This document shows, in pieces, positions 29,242 to 39,461 of a DNA stretch of 64,000 nucleotides (position 1 is the first letter of the stretch; each line of letters opens with the position of its first letter). The notes under the pieces are model-generated. The model saw only the letters and a list, made by a program, of their open reading frames with translations, did no database searches and had not been told where the DNA came from. Source of the stretch: Gymnothorax reevesii (lineage: Eukaryota > Chordata > Actinopteri > Anguilliformes > Muraenidae); NCBI GenBank assembly GCA_029721435.1, contig CM056580.1, positions 29,630,367 to 29,694,366 on the forward strand, given 5' to 3'. Made by a program: the position numbers and the translations under genes.

Positions 29242-29976
29242 ATATTTAAGCCATAAAATGTAGAAATATAAAGGTGGGGCCTCAAATTTGGACAAAAATT
29301 GCTTTACATGTCATTGTTACTTTAAAGGATCATCACTCACTGACTTTGTGTTGACTACTCTGTGGTAACCATTGGACCAAATTAACCAAAATTTTCAGGG
29401 ATGATGACTGTTACGTAACTGTGAATGTATGAATGTAACTGTGAATATGTATATGAATCATGAGGCCCTAATTTACATTTTCACTTTCAGTCAAGTCAAA
29501 AAAGAGAAAAAGCATCAAGCAACTTCAAGTGTCAATAGCATTCTGAGGTAATCATTGGATCAAATTTAATTAACTCCTCAGGGATGAAAGATTGCTACCT
29601 ACTCATTCATTCTAAGTCAAGTGAAAAAAGTGATAGATTTTGTGGGGACTCTTTTGGGGTAACCGTTGGCCCAAATTAAATAAACTTTTCGGGGATGAAA
29701 GAATGCTACCTAACACAGTGAATGAAGGAGCCCGGTTTTATATTTTCAGTGTCATTCAAGTGAAAACAATGAAAATGCGACATTATTTTGCTTCAACAGT
29801 GCCTTCCTGAAAATAAGGCTAAACTTTCTTCGACCATACATAAATAATATTTCACTATTTATTCTTCCATTGCGAAATGTAAGCAAATGACAGTCATGTC
29901 GTTAACGTAAGGGCGTAAGGCGGCGCGTCTTGGAGACCATAATTGTTGTCGGCGACAACCCTAGTTATTATTAATA
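29242..29976. repeat. Degenerate tandem repeat region
   Basis: Three or more loosely repeated units begin with GTGGTAACCATTGGACCAAA (29360), GAGGTAATCATTGGATCAAA (29546) and GGGGTAACCGTTGGCCCAAA (29656). Each is followed by TTTTCAGGGATGA-like and CATTTTCA...GTCAAGT phrases. There is no coding content. Confidence 0.6.
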
Positions 29977-29978
29977 TA

Positions 29979-30519
29979 CACTGCCCGGCCAAAAAAAAAG
30001 TCACCATTTGGAAATTAACGAACAAATTCTATAATTGGATCATTATTGTGGTTATTAATATGTTTCAGCTGGCAATAATTATTTTACCCTGACTGATGAA
30101 GCGCGTCGCTACTCATTTCTTAAAAAATCATGTTGGAAGACACCTCCCCTGATGGTGGAAAAGATGTTACAATATTTCAGAACGGGCAAATTATTGGCCT
30201 GTATTTAGCAAAGAAAACCATGAATGACAAAAACAAGTATGAGGAATCATTTTCACAAACAAATTTGCCACCACAAAATCCTGACCTTAAACACATTAAA
30301 AGTTATTGGGATGTGCTCAAGACAGACCACAGTGGTTCAACCATTATGTTGAGAAGACAAGATCTCGGCCAAAAATTATGGCATTTCTGATCTAAAATAA
30401 ATGTTCTGGCATTGCATATAGATGTTAAAACAATGACAAGAAGAATATGCACTGTAATCAAAGCTACAGGGGTTCCAAATAAATATTTCAGTGTACGACT
30501 TTTTTTTGGCCGGGCAGTG
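29979..30519. mobile_element. Short Tc1-like element with 3'-transposase remnant
   Basis: The termini are exact inverses over CACTGCCCGGCCAAAAAAAA and are flanked by TA (29977-29978, 30520-30521). The interior keeps a plus-strand remnant of the transposase end (30130-30390: QTNLPPQNPDLKHIKSYWDV, compare the SPDLxPIExxW motif). It is a deleted, non-autonomous Tc1 relative; a shorter copy is at 57833-58064. Confidence 0.88.
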
Positions 30520-30521
30520 TA

Positions 30522-31959
30522 ATTACTATTGCTACCTAACAACTCCTTCATACTTTAACTGAGAAACTTCATTCAAAAATGCTGCTTGTTTGGAATTATA
30601 TTGCTTGAGTTGAACTTTTTGATATCCTTCATACTTTTTAAGATATGACATTTTATTTCAATTCCCCCCATAGGAAACGATGGGACAAATTTTTAAAAAT
30701 TCAGCAATTTTCAACCATTTTTACTCTGTCGTACTTTTAGCTCGAAACATCACTCAAACTGGAAAATGTTAAGCTAAGATTGTATCATTTCTTTACAGTT
30801 TAACTTTTCCATAACTTTTGTAATTTTTTGTCATAATTTTTTTCACTTTTTTTAAATTTTTTTATTGTGCATTCTGGGAACTTAAGAGTGGGGTGACATT
30901 GCTGGTGCAGTGGAGAACAGCTTTAAAATTGTCAAAAACTATTCACTTAAACTGGCTCTAACTCCCACAGTTTTCACTCCACATACATTATTTCATATCC
31001 AAGCAGTAGAAGAATTTGTGCTGGTCATGAAAATATAACTATGGAAGCAATTGGACTTGCAGTTTTGGCAGTTTAGCCGGTTTTGAGTTAAAAACACACA
31101 ACTCACAAAAGCAACGGCAAGAAAAAATGCTGCATATCCACGTCAACACAAATGCGCTGCAATGGCCAAAAACGTATCCAATCGGAGAAATGCACTGAAA
31201 AGCAGAAACAATGTAAACTCAAAAACACGCAAACCTCAAAAGCAAACGCAAGAGAAAAACGATGAATTTATGCATCAGCACAATGGAAGTTCTCCCAGCT
31301 GCTATTGGTGAGAGCCAACAAGAACAGCTTTCGCATTTGCTTTTGCATTTTGTGTGTTTTTGAATTAGCATTGTTTCTGTTTTTTTGCCGCGCGTCTCTT
31401 CAGTTGGAGATTTTTCGGGCCACTGCAGCGCATTTGCCCCTGTTAAACATTGTACTTTATTGTGGCGGTAGAGTGCAGCGCTTTGAAGTGAAACATCAGC
31501 GGTCTGATTGTAAGCTTGATTATATTTTTTTTCAGCATCAGAATGATAAATGCCCGGTGATACATTGTCACCAAGCCGCATGAGTACATAATTCTTCCAA
31601 AGTAAGTTTACAAACTTTTTTATTCCTCCATTAAAAAAATCAAAACCCAAGTCCAAGGGAAATAGACATTATTCTGTTCTTTGCAGGGCGTGTCCATGTG
31701 AACACATTACAGTGACATTTGCTAAGCAGCTTAGCACAATTACTCAAGCTTCTGTTCCTGTGTATACTAGCAACTGTTTGGACAAAATAACTTTGCAGGA
31801 GTGAAATAAAACCATTTTAAGATGAGTCTGAAACATAATAATTTGTGTAAAACTTGAAAGGGGCTGAACTTTCAGAATGCACTGTACATGGGAGGCATAA
31901 ACAAAATGTTTTGTACAATTTTCATCAAAACTAAGTTATTGCAATTTTTAAATACACCC
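30522..31959. other. No gene recognised
   Basis: AT-rich sequence. Frames around 31219-31656 overlap on both strands and show no domain. Two ACTCAAAAACACGCAAACCTC-like phrases near 31090 and 31213 suggest old repeat units. Confidence 0.5.
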
Positions 31960-33210
31960 ACGTAGCAGCCTTGTCAATGACATGTTATATGACCAGAAAT
32001 TTTCCAATCGTCACCAAAATTAATACAGATCCGCCTCATACCATCATTTACCCACAAAACAAGAATGAAAGGAATCTAATAAAAATATGTTGTCTGTAGA
32101 GTGAGAAAAATTAACAGTGGGCGGACAGACAGGGATGATCACAATCTACGCCCATCTCGGGGAGCGCGCAAATACAAACAAAAAATTTGGCTTGGTGGTG
32201 GTGCTATAGCAGAGGTCATCGTGTGATGGCTGCTGACGGTGGACGTCAAGAGCAGCGGCCAAATATATTATAAAAAGGCAAACCTCATAGCGTGTAGAGA
32301 GGCTAAACAGATTAAAATAACGAGGCTAGCGCTACCAACGGACCAGACGCCGTCCATGGTAGAAAACAAGCGAGCTCAAGGAAAACAAAAGAAAAGGGAA
32401 ATAAATCAAAGATTCCCTTACTCACTCGCACTGATCCTCTTATACAGCTAAGTCCCTGAACAATAATCTCACGAGAGACCCTACCGGCTAAAGCGCCAAA
32501 GAAAAACTGACACTCTAGCAATGGGAGAGAGGCAAAATAGGAGCTTAAACAGAGTCCGGACCACGCCGCCAATCAATGTCAGCTGGCCCAGGTATGTGAT
32601 AGGGAACAAAACGATATCGTCCCGGACGAGAGCAACAACCAGCTCTCAAAGCTCCCAAACCATGACACATAGGATGACCAACATTAATAATGGCCTTCGA
32701 TTTGTCTCAGAAACAATCGCAAGAAGCGTGACACGATTCCCATCAAATGTTACGTAGAACATAGTTCATCTTATAAGTGGCAGGAAATGATCACAAGAAG
32801 TTTCTTGTCATTCTCATCAAAACTGTGAAGTTAGTGCTGTTTTATAAAAAATAAGTTTGGGTGGGTGGTGGCGCTACCGCAAAGGTAGCCATGACCACCA
32901 TCGATGCCTTCTCTCTGTCCCAGAACCGATCACAAGAAGTATGACATGACTCCCATCAACGCTGTTTGAATTATTGAAGCTGACAAAATCAAGTTTCACC
33001 TGTTGGTGGTGCTACAGGAGAGGTCATGGTATCACGCAAAACAATAGGGTTTGCCCTTTATGCAGCTGGAATGAGCGCAGAAAGTCTCCTGCGATTCCCA
33101 TGAAAGCTGTCTAGTTACTTCAACTTTTAAAAATTAAAAGTCTGCCTGGTGTTGGTGCAATAACAAAGGTCATGAGGTGTCTAACATCAATCACATGCCT
33201 TCTCTCTCAG
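31960..33210. repeat. Degenerate tandem array, units of about 140-150 bp
   Basis: Units share the order AAACTGT-like start, then a TTGGTGGTGGTGCTA-like core (32188, 32864, 33002, 33140) followed by AGGTCAT, then TGCCTTCTCTCT and a CACAAGAAG...TCCCATCAA end. The array is interrupted at about 32230-32760 by GC-richer unrelated sequence. It is the same general class as the 13040 and 63561 arrays but not the same sequence. Confidence 0.6.
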
Positions 33211-33334
33211 GTTTTAAAGCTAGCAAAAGGCCTCTAGCTCCTGTGGATTCTATGGTTGTCTTGTATGAACTGCGCCTTTGAGATCTTCCCAAAGGGGCTA
33301 AATGATATTGAGGTCAGGAGACTGTGATGGCCAG

Positions 33335-33498
33335 TGGCGCATATAGAACTGGGAACTGGGGAGGACACAGACATGTCCTTTATGACAACAATTAGTCCTG
33401 GCAAGTTCTCAATAATTTTCATTTATTGACGTGTTTTCCAATTATCGTAACTGGCAACTGAAGACATGGTTTCTCTCCATATGCGATCTAACAGCAAT
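33335..33498 (+). repeat. Dispersed repeat, copy 2 of the 24298 family
   Basis: It matches 24298-24456 in order and orientation: TAGAACTGGGAACTGGGG, TTTATTGACGTGTTTTCCAA, TATGCGATCTAACAGCAATG. It has a small insertion near 33386. Confidence 0.7.
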
Positions 33499-33625
33499 GA
33501 AATCATGGGCTAAATTCAGTACAGAAATGGGCTACTTGCGTGAGGGTCGACAGGTTTGCAATTGTGAATAACACTGATTTAAATACAGCATATACGTGTC
33601 CAGATGAATGATTGCCTTCTTACTT

Positions 33626-33768
33626 AATCGGAAAGAACAAGCAGCACCTGTTATGTGTGGAGTGCTCTCGGAGTGAATCTTCTCAGTTCTCAGCCATTTT
33701 CATAATCAACAAAAGGTTCACTCCGAGAGCACTCCACACTTAACAGGTGCTGCTTGTTCTCTCCGATT
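33626..33768. repeat. Near-perfect 54-bp inverted repeat (hairpin)
   Basis: Arms 33626-33679 and 33715-33768 are reverse complements with three mismatches in 54. Shared sequence includes GAACAAGCAGCACCTGTTA and GTGTGGAGTGCTCTCGGAGT. The loop is 35 nt. Transcribed from either strand it would fold as a long stem. It could be a tiny fold-back element, a palindromic duplication or a small-RNA precursor. Confidence 0.85.
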
Positions 33769-35339
33769 CCCCCCCAGGACATGATCTTGTTTTACATTAC
33801 AGCTGTTCACTGCTGGTGACGTAGCCACTGCCTTACAGGCTATAGATTTAAAGCTTACAGTTGGCATGTTGAAACTTGATAACTGTCGCACCAACTTTAG
33901 TGAGGTATATTGCATACATTTTTAACTTTTCAGTTTGAACAGGAACAGTTCCTAAGGTCAGGAAGGCTGCTCATGTAACTCATTAAGGCGGTAGAACAGA
34001 TGACCTGAACAATTTTAGGCCTATCCATGATTTTGATTATCCATGTCACGCCTGGCAAAGATACTAGAATCTCTGGTAAATAATCATCTCAAATCATTCC
34101 TCTCAGGGCATTCCATCTTAAGTATGAACAAATCAAGTTTTAGAGAAAAGCATAGCACTGCCACCACTCTTGTTTTAAAGTGCGGCAATTATGGTTTTAC
34201 TGTTGGACCATGTTAAATTGTTGCAATGTTTATGCAGTTATATTATACATCCTAACATCTTTAATCAAATCTACTTCAGCGATTATGTCTGTTATCTTTT
34301 CACGTCTTAGGTAAAACAGGATATGATATTCTGTGATATTAGATGTTTTTCTCCAAAAACAAGTGTTGTACAACCTGGAAAATAGACTTTCCTTGCTCTC
34401 TGAAACATCAATTCAGTATTCATCATCCATTTACTAATGTCAGATAGGCTATTTCCAACATTCAAAATAGATCTGTAGTTCAAAATTTAGTATTAGTCAC
34501 TTATTATGAGGATATTCTTGATCCAGGTCAAAACTGACCCAGACCATTCTGTGAGGGTATCAAACATGTATGTAAGGGTTAATGCAGATCAAACTGATGT
34601 CATGTTTTTCTCCAGAGCCAGAAATATGACAGAGCCAGACAAATGAATTAGCAAATTTATATGACAATTTAATGACATGTATTTGAAGAAATGCCTTGAG
34701 AATATTATGTAGCAATGAGAGGAGAGTATAATAATTGGCACTGCATACCACTCAGTGCTGCGCGCCGTGTGTAGATTAGAGCAGCTAGGATACCAATGGA
34801 CATGACCCTGGTTGTGGGAATGGTTCAGGCGTGGAGGCAAGAAAAAGCTCAGGCAGAGGAACGGGATACCTGCCACAAAGCAAGGAGTGGAAGTAACCAG
34901 ACACCCACTTGAATTGCCATTTTATGATAGCTCCCATGAGTACAAGCTTGTTGAGGCAAGTCTTAGGGAATAATCACAGGCTGGATATAGGAACTTAAGA
35001 AAACTGCAAGCAGGAACTTCTTTATCAAGAAAACTCAGAGACACAACCAGTAAAACCCCCTTGAATATCTACTCAAACATTAATGAGGGGCGTCTCCACT
35101 GAGAGGATACATCTCTGTGTTCTGGTTCAACTTATGTGAATGGACAGAAGCAACACCTTACTCAAACCATCTCCAGAAACTTTTCTAGTTGAATCAGTGT
35201 GTATTTAAGTTTGTATGCATTATTAACAGTATCTGCTTGTAGGTCTAGCTTGGTGGATAGAGTTGAACAACAAGTGTGTATCATAATCGCATCTAAATGC
35301 ACCTATCTCTTGCAAAAGACGATGCCTCCAGAAATCAGG
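33769..35339. other. No gene recognised
   Basis: AT-rich sequence. The minus-strand frame 34589-34876 starts convincingly (MAGIPFLCLSFFLPPRLNHS) but has no recognisable domain and reads as a shadow. Confidence 0.5.
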
Positions 35340-35510
35340 GGGTAGCTTTTTTGTTTGCAAGCAGTGAACAGCCACGGCCAAAGGGAACATTAGCTGTTTG
35401 TGCTCAGCATTTCACCAAAGACAACTTTGTCAATAAAGGATAATTCGACATAGGATAAGCATTTCAGCTGCTTCTCAAACCTGAAGCACTTGCATCGATC
35501 AAGCACTCGG
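35340..35510 (+). pseudogene. THAP-domain remnant
   Basis: A plus-strand reading gives KGTLAVCAQHFTKDNFVNKG, stop, FDIG, stop, AFQLLLKPEALASI. This matches the C-terminal half of a THAP zinc finger (VCxxHFxxDxFxN ... LKPxAxPxI) with two in-frame stops. The N-terminal C-x-C half was not found upstream. It is not part of the THAP exon at 18797-19162, whose sequence differs. Confidence 0.5.
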
Positions 35511-38265
35511 AGCCATAAGCTCTAAGTAACAACACAACAGCAAATAATGTAAGTGAAGCTAACGAGTTACGGGAGGCTAGCAGGACCACTAGCGATAGCA
35601 CTGAAAAATGGCCTCAAAAGCAGGCTTTGTAAAATATCTGAAGATAAAGCCTGCATTGGTCGCGACTGTCCGCGACTCACAAGCTATGTTTCCATTCACT
35701 TGTCAATCGAATTATCTGAAGTTAGCCAAAAATATTCAGGCGGATACAGCTGGTGAAAATACGTTTCCATCTAATGGCATTAAAGCAAATAAAAAGTAGT
35801 GCGAATAAAAAGTAGTGCATAATGACCCCACATGCTTTGATGGGATCAAACTGGTGTATCGAATGGACTTCTGACATTTTACATTTCCATTCATTTTCGC
35901 ACTGAATCGCAGAAACTTCACATGAACAGTAGTTTGTTAGCCAACTAATTTAGCTGATTAGCCAAAATGGGTTGCGTTTACCAACAAATGACAATAATTG
36001 CACAAATTGTAATAGAGCTTAAGTTCCAGCTATTAGAAGCATAGCAGACTATTATCAGAAGGAAACGACATCAAGAGATTAATTCGGCAAATGTCTCCAT
36101 CGGCATTTATCGCATAAGCCTTTTACCAATCACGAGAAAATCTGATGAGATAGACTGTAAAAACTATCAGTCGATATTCTAGAAATAAAGTCTAATTTCA
36201 CCTTCTCCGTAAGGCATTTTTAATTCGATATTACTTCATTCGTATTAGAACAAGTGGATTGAAACATGGCTACAGATGCGGAAGCAGTTGCTTCACTGCA
36301 TAAGCCTACCCAACTGATGGCCTGTTGAATGTGGCTGTAGCACTGCGGCTAACGTAGGCAAGTTACTGTTGCTAATGTTTGTGTCCTAAATATGCAAGAA
36401 TAATATCAATTCAATTCAGCGGAAGATGCGTGAGCATAAACCTCATTTGAAGCGAACTTTTTATACTTGTTTGTGATTTGGATTCTTGGTACAACTGCCC
36501 CCCCCCCCAACAGAATTTACTGTCTGTAAAACTGTATTGCAGGGCAACGTTTGTCTCTGTAGTTGTTATGACCGCTCGGTTATCAGCTGCGGCATGTTAG
36601 TTTTCATGCTCTGCGAATTAAAATGCTCCTGGTAACTTATAGTCAGTAATTATGATCGATATGCTTGTGTTACTTTGGTAAACATCAATGTGGCAGTTCC
36701 AGCATAACATTGCCTGATTGTAGCCACTACAGTTGAAGCTAACCAGAGAGGTGCTGTATGTGTCTGCGGAGTTGGGGCCGCAGTTAGAGCAGACGTAGGT
36801 TTTGCAGAGCTTGGGATGCATTTTTGGGTGCTTGTGAAACGATCGCTTTACTTATCCATGACTGCGGTCCGCCTGATACTTCTCCAATACCTGAGCAAGC
36901 TCTCTGATGCTACTGGTGAAAGCAATGGGAAAACGCACAAGCCATAACGTGTCAGGTATAACAAACGATTTCTCTGCATTGCCATCGATTGAATATTAAA
37001 TTCTTTCCTGTAAAAGTGATCGATTCGCTAGCTCCACATAAGCAACAGTTCACACAAGCAGAACGTATGGTCTGTAAAACGTGTATTATGCTCAGAACAT
37101 AACCAGAGCTCTATCTAGCTCTCGCACACTGTCCACACGCGCCCATTTTCCGCAAGGAAACGCTGGTCATTCCGACGCAATAAGTAGCCATTACCACGGG
37201 CAATTTCGAAAAAGGCTGTTTAGCCTGGAGCTTTCGCCCCTCCGTCATATTCCAGCACAGAAGCTGTTCGTTTTTCCACGCTAACAACAAACCATAGCTA
37301 TGCACACAAACCAGCAGGTCCGCATACACATGGAAGAAGTCAATAAGCTGTTGGTCCACCTTTAGCTGCTCCTCACTGTCTCTGTTTCCCTCTAAACTCA
37401 GACCCACCGGATTTCTACAGTCTCCTATCTACACTTGGGCATGTCAACCCTTTCTATAAATGTGTCTATATGGGGTGGATTCTAGCTTTCCCTGCATCCT
37501 AGCTATGGAGTAGAATACATGCATTGCTTCCAACTCCTGAGTAAAGAAAGCATGAGAAGTCCAGAGTCATAATGCAGGTGAAACTGACAAACCTCCATGC
37601 TCAAGGACTTCGATTCCATGAGAAAATCTCTTACATATGCGTTGATTGAATAATTGCTGACTACAGCAGGGGAACGTGAATTTACCACAAAAACTTTACC
37701 ACGCGGAATGCATGAGAGTTGACAGTTGTGCTTTATTAATGAAAACTGACCACACCTGTTAATGTTGAGTTTTCTGGGATTTTAAATGGTAATTTAAAGA
37801 AATGATTGAAAACAGGTCATGACTAATCATTATTTTCAAGGTATGGGTTTGAGTCTCCTCTATCGCCGGTGTCAAGATGCTGTGCATGTTGTATTTTATG
37901 TTGAATCTAATGTCTCTGTGACTGATTCAGAATCACTGAAATCCTCTGAAAGGTAATCGTCGCCTGGCTGTCGCCAATCAAATTGAGGATCCCATTCCAA
38001 CCCCTCCCCTGTCCCTTTCTCTAGTCTAGGAGGGTACGGTGAGATAGCCTCTTCACACTCGATCCAGGCATCAGCCTGCCCCATAGCTTAATGTCTGGGA
38101 AAACAAGTTTTATTATCTCTACAATGAGAGTTGCAATTAGTGCCCCAGCGGCCGGATGGCTTACATTAATCAACGTCTCTGCAGCCCTGCAGCCAGGGCT
38201 CTTCACATTGTGCGGATTGTACAATAGGACCATAACCACCATCTAAATGAGGTCATTAATAATGA
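35511..38265. other. Repeat-derived sequence, no gene
   Basis: It includes phrases of fish hAT-like interspersed repeats around 35690-35900 (GTTTCCATTCACTTG, GCGAATAAAAAGTAGTGC twice at 35800 and 35815). A GC-richer block at 37080-37400 has overlapping frames on both strands and no domain. The copy of the 10258 repeat is at 37545-37690. Confidence 0.45.
37545..37690 (-). repeat. Dispersed repeat, copy 2 of the 10258 family
   Basis: The reverse complement reads GCTGTAGTCAGCAATTATTC, then CAATCAACGCATATGTAAGA, to CAGTTTCACCTGCATTATG, in parallel with 10258-10385. Confidence 0.6.
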
Positions 38266-38289
38266 TCAAACTTTCAAATCATATACTAC

Positions 38290-38487
38290 AGCTTTAACTG
38301 TAACTCCCCTTGACTTCCATTTTGCACCTCTGTTGCCTCTAGTTTTCAGCGAACCAGTCTCTTTGAAATGCTTGATGGTGTTTCTTACAGTGCCACAGCC
38401 ACATTTAGCGTCTTCAGCATTATATAAGGCCAAAATGCGGCTACAGACAGTCTCAGAGAGCTCCTTCTGTGTGCCATCGTGTTTCAC
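38290..38487 (-). pseudogene. Tc1-like transposase N-terminal fragment
   Basis: The minus strand reads ELSETVCSRILALYNAEDAK, then CGCGTVRNTIKHFKETGSLK and TRGNRGAKWK. This is the paired HTH and linker of a Tc1-like transposase (xxIxxLYxxG...VRNTIKxFKxTGSxxxxxRxGR). Nothing of the DDE core follows, and no inverted terminal repeats were found, so it is a truncated relic. Confidence 0.65.
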
Positions 38488-38521
38488 AATGTGGCACTGC
38501 TCAAATTCAATTTTACCTTAA

Positions 38522-39458
38522 AAACTAAAATAATTGACCATCAGAGGTAATCTAGCAAAATTATGTTGCTGCAAACCTGTTTAAATAAATTCTTAGCATC
38601 AATAATCATGGAATGAGCCCTCAAATACTAATTCAGGCTATGCGGGAGTCAAAAAAAAAATTTTGACACCTTTCAGTCATCATAAAAAAATCATGTTTTC
38701 AGTGTTTTTATTATACATATTTTTCCATCAATGTTCTTGTTGCCTACAATAGTATTTTCAATACATGTTCACCAGAAAATTATAGAAAAGTAATATATTA
38801 GAAGGTGGTAGTGTATAATCATCACTGCACACTACTGTACTCGTCTTAGCCTGACTAATAGACACAAGCTCCAGAACCATCCTCTTTATTTCAAGGATTG
38901 GGACCGCAATCAAATTAATCATTCTTTATAGTCCAGTCATTTTATCAATAAAAAAAACACTTTACCTGGAACAAATTGCAAAAGAAATTATTTTAATCAG
39001 CCCAAAACATGGAAATGCACAGAATAACATATCAAAAATTTAGAAAAATTGCATGAGGGGAACATTTTCAATTTTCATGTTAAAATACACCCTGTGCGGC
39101 ATGTCCGAGATTTTACCATTTTCTCAACATATCACAAGATAGATCCATTATTAAATGCATACAAATGCATTTTCCATATTTCACTATGGGTGCAAATAAT
39201 TTGAAGTAATTTGTATAAAATCAAATTCTATAGTTGAACCCTGCATTTGCTCACTCGTTTATCCCTTCCATATTGTCCAGATAATCAAAATTGATCCATT
39301 TACTCATACATTTCCTTATGTATGGTACCAGTTTTGCATGACTGAAGTTAATCATTTCTTTTGGAAGATATAAACTATAATTACATGCATCTTACTAATA
39401 CTGGTCAGATTATAGCATATTTCATGATAACTCACTGGGTATTTGGTACTGACTTTCT
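38522..39458. other. AT-rich, nothing recognised
   Basis: No frame with a domain and no clear repeat pairing. It lies downstream of the end of the Academ-like gene and could contain that element's terminal region, but I found no inverted end. Confidence 0.5.
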
Positions 39459-39461
39459 TTA

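Noticed and set aside
37081..37407. Overlapping frames on both strands in GC-richer DNA
   Set aside because: No domain and no splice signals that fit; could be a transposon first exon but unsupported.
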